5,612 nucleotides of DNA, taken from positions 1 to 5,612 of the forward strand of contig DBZV01000082.1 in NCBI GenBank assembly GCA_002311865.1, given 5' to 3'. Below the pieces are notes generated by a model. That model was not told where the DNA came from, did not search any database, and worked only from the letters and a program-made list of their open reading frames with translations. Below, piece after piece: positions 1 through 4,578 of this stretch (the first letter of the stretch is position 1; the number at the start of each line of letters is the position of its first letter). The position numbers and the translations under genes are program-made. The stretch comes from Dehalococcoidia bacterium UBA1151 (GTDB lineage Bacteria > Chloroflexota > Dehalococcoidia > Lucifugimonadales > Lucifugimonadaceae).

Positions 1-1
1 C

Positions 2-274
2 GCCGAGGACGAGCGCGACAAGCGTCCCAAGCCGGTGCCGCTGGAGGATGCAGAGGTTGAGCGTATTCTCAGCCAGATGCACTCTGAGCAGCCAAGAGTG
101 AACGTTGGCTTTGCGGCGGGCGATTCAGTACGCATCAAGGACGGACCATTCGCGGACTTCATGGGTACGGTTGAAACGGTTGATGAAGGCCACGGTAAAG
201 TCCGTGTCCTGGTCTCTTTCTTCGGGCGTGAAACGCCGGTGGAACTGGACTTTTTGCAGATAGAAAAGGGTTAG
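2..274 (+). CDS. nusG: Transcription termination/antitermination protein NusG, C-terminal part (5' end outside window)
   Basis: The reading frame is open from the left edge (frame starting at base 2) to TAG at 272-274 and encodes about 90 residues of the NusG C-terminus. The KOW domain is clear: GDSVRIKDGPFADFMGTV, then a KVRVLVSFFGRETPVELDF segment, ending in QIEKG. This is the usual NusG ending. NusG binds RNA polymerase through its N-terminal NGN domain, which lies outside the window. Its KOW domain contacts Rho or ribosomal protein S10, linking transcription to termination or translation. A GTG at 35 could be mistaken for a start, but the family profile continues upstream of it, so the gene is cut by the window edge and not truncated. 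It precedes rplK, the standard nusG-rplK order. The stop codon lies at the base of a hairpin at 273-291. Confidence 0.96.
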   Translation, partial: AEDERDKRPKPVPLEDAEVERILSQMHSEQPRVNVGFAAGDSVRIKDGPFADFMGTVETVDEGHGKVRVLVSFFGRETPVELDFLQIEKG

Positions 275-291
275 GGGCTCCAACAGCCCCT
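273..291 (+). repeat. Intercistronic hairpin with CCAAC loop, nusG-rplK spacer
   Basis: AGGGGCT and AGCCCCT form a perfect 7-bp stem around the 5-nt loop CCAAC, starting inside the nusG stop codon. No T-tract follows (TCATAACG), so it is not a standard intrinsic terminator. The loop and its closing pairs (CT-CCAAC-AG) are identical to those of the hairpin at 1667-1683, although the stems differ. A role in mRNA processing, protection of the nusG 3' end or protein binding is inference only. Confidence 0.6.
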
Positions 292-296
292 CATAA

Positions 297-314
297 CGAA
301 TAAACGTATATTCG
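297..314. promoter_or_regulatory. 18-bp near-perfect dyad in the nusG-rplK spacer
   Basis: CGAATA-A-ACGT-A-TATTCG is an inverted repeat with eight of nine symmetric pairs matching; only the A303/A308 pair fails. It ends 22 bases before the rplK GTG and is followed by the tandem hexamer TCGAGA twice (312-323). It could be a dimeric regulator's operator or, as RNA, a 6-bp hairpin with a 6-nt loop. TATATT at 307-312 resembles a -10 box, but no fitting -35 is present, so I do not call a promoter. Confidence 0.35.
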
Positions 315-336
315 AGATCGAGACTAGAGAGACAGA

Positions 337-762
337 GTGGCCAAGAAAGTAGTCGGATTAATCAAGCTTCAGATTCAGGCAGGTGCTGCATCACCCGCGC
401 CGCCGGTAGGCCCCGCGCTGGGTCAGCATGGCGTGAACATCATGGAGTTCGTAAAGTCCTATAACGAACGAACTGCCCAGCAGGGCGGCGCAATCATTCC
501 GGTTGAGATCACGGTCTTCGCTGACCGCTCGTTCATCTTCATTACGAAGAGCCCGCCAGCTTCTGACCTTCTGAGGAAAGCGGCCGGAGTAGAAAAGGGA
601 GCAGGGGCTACGGGCGCAGAGACGGTTGGCGCGGTTTCTCGCGAAGCCATACGCAAGATCGCCGAGACAAAGATGGAGGATCTGAACGCCATCGACATTG
701 AAGGTGCCATGAAGATAGTTGAAGGCACGGCCCGCTCCATGGGCTTGATGGTCCGAGGTTAG
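337..762 (+). CDS. rplK: 50S ribosomal protein L11
   Basis: This encodes 141 residues, the usual length of bacterial L11. The N-terminal domain starts MAKKVVGLIKLQIQAGAA and has the proline-rich segment PAPPVGPALGQHGVNIMEF (about residues 20-38), the region that contacts thiostrepton-class antibiotics in known ribosomes. The C-terminal domain, which binds 23S rRNA at the GTPase-associated centre, ends in the typical GTARSMGLMVRG. L11 forms the base of the L10-L7/L12 stalk and is needed for factor-dependent GTP hydrolysis and RelA activation. The start is GTG at 337, because the protein begins exactly at the family's conserved MAKKV. The upstream sequence is only a weak purine-rich ribosome site (AGAGAG). 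rplA begins 15 bases downstream, so the two are surely cotranscribed. Confidence 0.98.
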   Translation: MAKKVVGLIKLQIQAGAASPAPPVGPALGQHGVNIMEFVKSYNERTAQQGGAIIPVEITVFADRSFIFITKSPPASDLLRKAAGVEKGAGATGAETVGAVSREAIRKIAETKMEDLNAIDIEGAMKIVEGTARSMGLMVRG

Positions 763-777
763 GGAGTCGGTTCTCAA

Positions 778-1485
778 ATGACGAAACAGGGTAAGAATTT
801 CAAAAAGGCCGCGATCGCGGTGGGTGAGAGCGCAAAATCCGTGGAAGCTGCGGTGGCTCTGGCGAAGAAGTCTGCGTTTGCAAAGTTTGACGAGACTGTA
901 GAGCTTCACATCACCACCTCTGCTGATGTTCGCCATGCAGAACAGCAAGTCCGAGAGATAGTGAGCCTTCCGCACGGGACCGGCAAGAACGTCCGCGTGC
1001 TGGTATTTGCTGAAGGCTCCACTGCCGACGCCGCACGAGAAGCGGGTGCTGACTATGTGTCTGATGACGCCATCATCAAGCAGATTGAAGATGGCTGGGC
1101 CGACTTTGAAGTTGCGATTGCGACTCCAGATCAGATGGGGAAGATCGGTCGACTGGGCCGCTATCTGGGTCGGAAGGGCCTTATGCCCAATCCGCGTACC
1201 GGCACGGTGGTTCAACCGGATGCGATTGCTGATGCAATTGACGAAGCGCGCAAGGGTCGTGTCGAGATTCGAATGGACAAGACGGCAGTGATCCACACGG
1301 CAATTGGCAAGGTGAGCTTTGAAGAGGAAGCACTGGTAGAGAACCTGAAGATGGTTGTCACTACCTTGAACAAAGCAAAGCCGGATGCCATCAAAGGCCA
1401 ACTCATCAAGAAGGCCACACTGGCCACCACGATGGGCCCCGGCATCAACCTTGATCTTTCCGAGCTGGAAACACTGACTGTATAA
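778..1485 (+). CDS. rplA: 50S ribosomal protein L1
   Basis: This encodes 235 residues, normal for L1, which forms the mobile L1 stalk near the ribosomal E site and assists tRNA release. In many bacteria L1 also represses its own rplKA mRNA. The hallmark GRLGRYLGRKGLMPNPRTGTV is present at about residues 121-141, followed by the KGRVEIRMDKTAVIHTAIGKVSF segment and a C-terminal TMGPGINLDLSEL. The ATG at 778 has GGGAG (762-766) upstream with an 11-base gap, and the family's N-terminal region (GKNFKKAA) follows directly. The TAA stop (1483-1485) lies inside a perfect TATAAT hexamer that may be a promoter for the next transcript. Nothing looks damaged. Confidence 0.98.
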   Translation: MTKQGKNFKKAAIAVGESAKSVEAAVALAKKSAFAKFDETVELHITTSADVRHAEQQVREIVSLPHGTGKNVRVLVFAEGSTADAAREAGADYVSDDAIIKQIEDGWADFEVAIATPDQMGKIGRLGRYLGRKGLMPNPRTGTVVQPDAIADAIDEARKGRVEIRMDKTAVIHTAIGKVSFEEEALVENLKMVVTTLNKAKPDAIKGQLIKKATLATTMGPGINLDLSELETLTV

Positions 1486-1486
1486 T
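1481..1486 (+). promoter_or_regulatory. Candidate -10 box of an rplJL promoter, overlapping the rplA stop
   Basis: TATAAT at 1481-1486 is a perfect match to the sigma-70 -10 consensus and contains the rplA stop codon. The -35 side is weak: TTCCGA at 1458-1463 (17-bp spacer) matches only 3 of 6, and the better TTGATC at 1451-1456 is 24 bp away. A start near 1493 would place the whole L10 leader (from about 1527) in the transcript. The hexamer could also be chance, since GTA-TAA-T arises easily at a gene end. Confidence 0.3.
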
Positions 1487-1526
1487 CAAAGGTGTGCCTC
1501 ATGGCGCACTATTAATAAGTGAATAA

Positions 1527-1604
1527 TCGGCCGTAGACTGCGGGTGGTCCCGACTCATCGGGAACGTAATGCGAAAGCGCCTGCCGAGGCCGGGAACTTT
1601 AGAC
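1527..1604 (+). promoter_or_regulatory. L10 ribosomal-protein leader RNA, L10-(L7/L12) binding element with attenuator switch
   Basis: The segment has the signature parts of the known L10 leader: GTAGACTGCGGGTGG on the left and GCGCCTGCCGAGG on the right. The outer stem CGGCC (1528-1532) pairs with GGCCG (1588-1592). An asymmetric loop follows, GTAGACT (1533-1539) opposite CGA (1585-1587), resembling the conserved kink-turn. The inner stem is GCGGG (1540-1544) with CCTGC (1580-1584). Inside it sit a perfect 6-bp hairpin TCCCGA-CTCA-TCGGGA (1548-1563) and a short GC-GAAA-GC tetraloop (1571-1578). In characterised bacteria, L10 bound to L7/L12 docks here and represses rplJL. The 3' edge also forms an antiterminator: CCGGG (1590-1594) plus TTTAGAC (1598-1604) can pair with 1642-1653. 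Structures were folded by eye. Confidence 0.85.
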
Positions 1605-1634
1605 ACAGATCACCTGAAACGGTAAGTGTCCCTG

Positions 1635-1661
1635 AACCCGGGTCTAGGCCCGGGTTTTTTT
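1635..1661 (+). terminator. Intrinsic terminator (attenuator) upstream of rplJ
   Basis: AACCCGGG (1635-1642) and CCCGGGTT (1649-1656) form an 8-bp stem around TCTAGG, with seven consecutive T residues at 1655-1661. It lies after the L10 leader and before rplJ, so it must be conditional or partial: complete termination would silence two essential genes. Its loop and descending arm (1642-1653) can instead pair with 1590-1604, which would disrupt the hairpin. Confidence 0.85.
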
Positions 1662-1666
1662 ATTGG

Positions 1667-1683
1667 GATCCTCCAACAGGATC
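1667..1683 (+). repeat. Intercistronic hairpin with CCAAC loop, upstream of rplJ
   Basis: GATCCT and AGGATC form a perfect 6-bp stem with loop CCAAC, five bases after the attenuator T-tract and 22 bases before the rplJ ATG. Loop and closing pairs (CT-CCAAC-AG) repeat those of 273-291, while the outer stem sequence is different, so the shared part is the loop structure and not a copied stretch of DNA. Function unknown. It is close to the rplJ ribosome site (1688-1695), so an effect on rplJ translation is possible. Confidence 0.6.
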
Positions 1684-1705
1684 AAAAGGGAGAGGTTGAG
1701 GGCCT

Positions 1706-2332
1706 ATGCCGACTACTCGTAGCGTTAGTGAAGTGGAAGATCTGAAGACTCTTTTCACTGACGCGCGCGTGCTAATCAGTACTGATTATCGCGGTCTGAG
1801 CGTGACGGAAATGAACGCTCTACGTGCAGCGTTGCGAAAAAACGGCGCTCGATACCGGATTAGCAAGAACACACTTTCAAGACTGGCTGCCGATGAGATT
1901 GGCAAGCCAGAAATGAAAGATCTGATCGATGGGCCAGTTGGCTGGGTCTACACAATGGATGATCCATCAGGGGCTGCAAAATCTCTGGTAGAACATCTTG
2001 ATGATGCAAGAGTTGAGATGGAAATTCGCGGCGCCCTCATGGACGGGAATATTCTGACAACGGCGCAGCTTGTGGCGTTGGCCAAACTACCGAGCCGGGA
2101 CGTTCTGCTTGCGATGTTGATGGGCCAGATGAACGCACCTGTTCGCGGATTGGCAACGGTACTGGCAGGACCGGTGCGTGGTCTGGCCGTGGTGCTGCAG
2201 CGAATCTCAGAACTCGCGCCGGCCGCGACGGAAGAAGAACCGGCGATAGAAAAAGAAGAAAGCGACTCTTCTGTCGATGACTCTGAAGCAGAGGAAAAGC
2301 CTGAAGGCGAAGGGGGCGAAGACGAGGCATAG
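1706..2332 (+). CDS. rplJ: 50S ribosomal protein L10, with acidic C-terminal extension
   Basis: L10 anchors L7/L12 dimers to the ribosome through its C-terminal helix and binds 23S rRNA and L11 through its N-terminal domain. The globular domain shows the family pattern: VLISTDYRGLSVTEMNALR at about 22-40, then the RISKNTLSRLA segment at 51-61. The dimer-binding helix spans about 130-170 and contains two consecutive units, APVRGLATVL (144-153) and GPVRGLAVVL (155-164). At 208 residues it is longer than the usual 165-180. The excess is a low-complexity tail at 176-208 with 17 Asp/Glu and 2 Lys. The ATG at 1706 is preceded by GGGAGAGG (1688-1695) with a 10-base gap. The gene is presumably autoregulated through the leader at 1527-1661. 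The next gene, rplL, starts 90 bases downstream. Confidence 0.96.
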   Translation: MPTTRSVSEVEDLKTLFTDARVLISTDYRGLSVTEMNALRAALRKNGARYRISKNTLSRLAADEIGKPEMKDLIDGPVGWVYTMDDPSGAAKSLVEHLDDARVEMEIRGALMDGNILTTAQLVALAKLPSRDVLLAMLMGQMNAPVRGLATVLAGPVRGLAVVLQRISELAPAATEEEPAIEKEESDSSVDDSEAEEKPEGEGGEDEA

Positions 2333-2376
2333 CCTCAACGTCCCTGGATCCAGTGATCTAACAAACTGAAACAAAA

Positions 2377-2394
2377 TGCATTTCCAAAAATGCA
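2377..2394 (+). repeat. Intercistronic hairpin with CCAA loop, rplJ-rplL spacer
   Basis: TGCATTT and AAATGCA form a perfect 7-bp AT-rich stem around CCAA. It lies 28 bases before the rplL start and contains an ATG (2390) that would otherwise be an in-frame upstream start. A 10-bp palindrome, CTGGATCCAG, lies just upstream at 2344-2353. The loop resembles the CCAAC loops at 273-291 and 1667-1683, but the closing pair differs, so membership in the same family is uncertain. Confidence 0.45.
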
Positions 2395-2407
2395 GCCACG
2401 AGAGGAT

Positions 2408-2412
2408 AAGGA
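2408..2412 (+). promoter_or_regulatory. Ribosome-binding site of rplL
   Basis: AAGGA lies 10 bases before the ATG at 2423. This favours 2423 over the in-frame ATG at 2390, which has no purine-rich site and sits in a hairpin, and over the ATG at 2429, which would be 16 bases away. Confidence 0.65.
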
Positions 2413-2422
2413 AACACACACA

Positions 2423-2797
2423 ATGGCAATGTCCAAAGACGAACTAATTGCAGAGATCAAGCAGATGTCCGTTATCGATCTTTCGGAGCTTGTAAAAGCT
2501 CTGGAAGACGAGTTCGGAGTATCAGCCGCGGCTCCTATGGGAGTTGCAGCAGCAGCCCCAGAAGAGGTCAAGCCTGAAGAGGAGCAGTCTGAGTTTGACG
2601 TGATTCTCAAGGAGTTTGGCGCCAACAAGATCGCAGTTATCAAGGCGGTCCGTGAGCTCACACCGCTTGGTCTCAAAGAGGCCAAGGACCTTGTTGAGGC
2701 TGCACCGAAGCCAGTGAAGGAAGCAGTGAGCAAGGATGAGGCAGATGAGGCCAAGACCAAGCTTGAAGATGCCGGCGCAGTCGTGGAAGTAGCCTAG
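2423..2797 (+). CDS. rplL: 50S ribosomal protein L7/L12
   Basis: This encodes 124 residues, close to the usual 120-130. L7/L12 dimers form the flexible stalk that recruits the GTPases EF-Tu, EF-G, IF2 and RF3. The N-terminal dimerisation helices (MSKDELIAEIKQMS to LEDEFGVSA, about 3-35) bind the L10 C-terminal helix. An Ala/Pro/Glu-rich hinge follows (about 35-55). The factor-binding C-terminal domain starts at SEFDVILKEFGANKIAVIKAVREL and continues with LGLKEAKDLVEAAPKPVKEAVSK. Small departures from the common pattern are LTPLGLKEAK where TGLGLKEAK is frequent, and a final AGAVVEVA. An in-frame ATG at 2390 would add 11 residues (MQPREDKETHT) unlike the family, so I reject it. A strong terminator follows 20 bases after the stop; rpoB does not. 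Confidence 0.97.
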   Translation: MAMSKDELIAEIKQMSVIDLSELVKALEDEFGVSAAAPMGVAAAAPEEVKPEEEQSEFDVILKEFGANKIAVIKAVRELTPLGLKEAKDLVEAAPKPVKEAVSKDEADEAKTKLEDAGAVVEVA

Positions 2798-2817
2798 CCG
2801 ACCACCCAGCACTCATT

Positions 2818-2853
2818 ACATCGCCCGGGCTAAAATGCCCGGGCGATGTTTTT
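2818..2853 (+). terminator. Strong intrinsic terminator ending the ribosomal protein operon
   Basis: CATCGCCCGGGC (2819-2830) and GCCCGGGCGATG (2837-2848) form a perfect 12-bp GC-rich stem, extendable by A2818-T2849, with loop TAAAAT and five Ts (2849-2853). It begins 20 bases after the rplL stop. The stem is stronger than the attenuator before rplJ and no competing partner is evident, so it should be unconditional. Confidence 0.93.
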
Positions 2854-2892
2854 AATGTTCGGATTGGCGCGACTGGTGGTGAGGTTTCACAT

Positions 2893-3135
2893 ATGTCAGA
2901 GATGAACACGCTTGAGGAGGCCCGTGCGCGCGCCTATCTGAAAATCCGTGAAGCATCGGTCGTTCGCTGGGGTGAGGAGCGAACCGCCGAGATTGAGGAC
3001 ACGTTAAGAAAGACATCCGACTCGATCGCCCGATTGAGCCTGTTTAAGTTCGATCATACAGATACGCCGGGAGCGTTCCTGAGCGAGTTTGGCGTCGACC
3101 CCGAGACGGCGAGTCAAGGGAACACCAGTGAGTAG
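2893..3135 (+). CDS. Small GatC/AtzG-like protein, putative amidase partner subunit
   Basis: This 80-residue protein has no family motif I can name with certainty. It is polar and mostly helical in appearance, with no signal peptide or membrane segment. Residues 21-63 (from ASVVRWGEER through IARLSLFKFDHTDTPGAF) recall the small AtzG/GatC pattern: a helix with spaced Leu/Ile, a short hydrophobic stretch, then an extended acidic/Pro segment. In known pairs that segment wraps around the amidase. The position supports this: its end overlaps the amidase start by 8 nt (GTGAGTAG), a typical coupling arrangement for two subunits. The ATG at 2893 has GGTGAGG (2878-2884) 8 bases upstream. No promoter is evident in the 39 bases after the preceding terminator. 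The gene is likely real; its subunit role is inferred mainly from context. Confidence 0.75.
   Translation: MSEMNTLEEARARAYLKIREASVVRWGEERTAEIEDTLRKTSDSIARLSLFKFDHTDTPGAFLSEFGVDPETASQGNTSE
3116..3121 (+). promoter_or_regulatory. Ribosome-binding site fixing the amidase start
   Basis: AAGGGA lies 6 bases before GTG at 3128, within the end of the upstream small gene. It supports a GTG start that overlaps the previous stop over an in-frame ATG at 3089, which would add 13 basic residues (MASTPRRRVKGTP) not expected of the family. Confidence 0.7.
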
Positions 3136-4498
3136 GCCATCATCTCTGACGATTTCACAGGCCGCCAGGCAGATTGCCAGGGGAGATCTTTCACCGGTAG
3201 AACTGGTTCAAGACTGTCTTGATGTGATTGAGATGCTTGAGCCAAGGTTGCGTGCTTGGGAGACGATTGATCGACCAGGTGCGATGGAGACAGCCCACGC
3301 AGCCACCAACGAGATCACAAAAAACGGCGTGCGGGGTCCGCTTCATGGAATCCCGGTGGGACTGAAAGATATCTACTTCACCAACGGAATGCGCACCAGC
3401 ATGGGTTCTCGTGTCTACGCGAATTTCATCCCGGAGTATGACTGTGCCGCGGTGGAGGCGTTGAAAGCATCAGGCGCAATCATCCTCGGTAAAACCGTGA
3501 CAACTGAGTTTGCATCCGGTGATCCAAGCGTCACACTGAATCCGTGGAACCAGGGTCGAACGCCCGGCGGATCAAGCAGCGGCTCATCGGTGGCTGTTGC
3601 TGTGGGCATGTGCCCGGTGGCGACCGGATCTCAGACCGCTGGCTCGGTCAACAGGCCTGCCGCCTACAACGGGATTGTGGGCCTCAAACCAACATATGGG
3701 CGCGTCTCCAGATGGGGCGTGTTTCCGGTGAGCTGGACGCTGGACACGCTGGGTTGGATGACGCGGGAGGTGCGGGATGCCGCGATCATGCTGGATGCCC
3801 TCTCCGGCTACGATCCACGCGATCCGGGGTCAGCAAATCGACCGCCAACATCGTCTACGTTATCGTTGGACTACGAAGATCTCGCGTGGACTCCGCGCAT
3901 TGGGATCGTCGCGGGGCCATTTGCGGATCTGGCTGATCTGGAGACCAAGGCCAACCTGCATCAGGTGAGCGAAGCTCTGGCCGGCGCCGGGGCAATTGTG
4001 GATTTCATCGATCTGCCGGACTCTGTTCTTGGCATCAATGAAGCCCAGGTGATCATTGACTACTCAGAGGCCGCACAGGTACATCGAGAGATCCACAGTC
4101 AGCGTGCGATCGATTTTGCTCCCAACGTCCGTTCGCGGATTGAAGCAGGGCAGCTGATTCCATCGTCTGCGTATGTTCAAGCGCAGCAATTGCGGCGACG
4201 GTTCAGGCGCGACATGGAAGACGCCATTGGCGGCGCGTTTGATGCTCTACTGTCACCCGCCACACCCGCGGTTGCTCCAACGCCGGAGACAACCGGCAAC
4301 CCCGCGTTCCAGGCTCCCTGGACAACCGCCGGTTTGCCCGCGCTGAACATTCCGACGGCGTTGAACCCGGTGGGATTGCCGTTGGGCGTCCAGTTCATTG
4401 CCCGCGGGTTTGAGGAGGAGCGACTGCTGCGAGTAGGCAGGTGGGCAGAACGCACACTTGATGTTGACCTGGGAGTGCCAGAGGTTGCTCCGCGCTAG
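3128..4498 (+). CDS. Amidase signature family hydrolase (GatA/AtzE-like)
   Basis: With the GTG start at 3128 this is a 456-residue protein, standard for the amidase signature family, which hydrolyses C-N amide bonds through a Ser-cisSer-Lys triad. All three are visible. Lys80 lies in HGIPVGLKDIYF. The cis-Ser, Ser149, lies in RTPGGSSSGSSVAVAVG. The nucleophile Ser173 lies in TGSQTAGSVNRPAAYNG. The spacing of 24 between the two serines equals that of characterised members. The N-terminal LTISQAARQIARGDLSPVELV helix and a C-terminal LPALNIPTALNPVGLPLGVQFIARGFEEERLL segment are also typical. GSQTAGS replaces the GTDTGGS of GatA, so this is probably a metabolic amidase and not the tRNA amidotransferase subunit; no gatB is nearby. 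It is probably cytoplasmic, with no signal peptide. The substrate is unknown. It is coupled to the small gene upstream. Confidence 0.93.
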   Translation: MSRPSSLTISQAARQIARGDLSPVELVQDCLDVIEMLEPRLRAWETIDRPGAMETAHAATNEITKNGVRGPLHGIPVGLKDIYFTNGMRTSMGSRVYANFIPEYDCAAVEALKASGAIILGKTVTTEFASGDPSVTLNPWNQGRTPGGSSSGSSVAVAVGMCPVATGSQTAGSVNRPAAYNGIVGLKPTYGRVSRWGVFPVSWTLDTLGWMTREVRDAAIMLDALSGYDPRDPGSANRPPTSSTLSLDYEDLAWTPRIGIVAGPFADLADLETKANLHQVSEALAGAGAIVDFIDLPDSVLGINEAQVIIDYSEAAQVHREIHSQRAIDFAPNVRSRIEAGQLIPSSAYVQAQQLRRRFRRDMEDAIGGAFDALLSPATPAVAPTPETTGNPAFQAPWTTAGLPALNIPTALNPVGLPLGVQFIARGFEEERLLRVGRWAERTLDVDLGVPEVAPR

Positions 4499-4578
4499 CG
4501 TCGCCTCCGAGCTAATCGCGCCTACCCACGATAATTCGCAGGGGCGTCTGCGGTAGCTGCGCTCGGGTCTGTTCAATA

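Noticed and set aside
391..1401. Long open frame of 336 codons on the - strand
   Set aside because: It runs antisense through rplK and rplA, two unmistakable ribosomal genes. Its Cys/Arg/His-rich composition matches no family and it has no ribosome site, so it is a by-product of codon bias.
2390..2422. Upstream in-frame ATG extending L7/L12 by 11 residues
   Set aside because: The added residues MQPREDKETHT do not fit the family, no ribosome site precedes 2390, and AAGGA is correctly placed for 2423.
3089..3127. Upstream ATG start for the amidase
   Set aside because: The 13 extra residues are basic and unlike the family. GTG at 3128 has a well-spaced AAGGGA and gives the usual N-terminus and length.
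4499..4578. Possible bidirectional terminator between the convergent amidase and SDR genes
   Set aside because: Only weak pairings such as CTACC with GGTAG at long distance are visible, with no T-tract on either strand.
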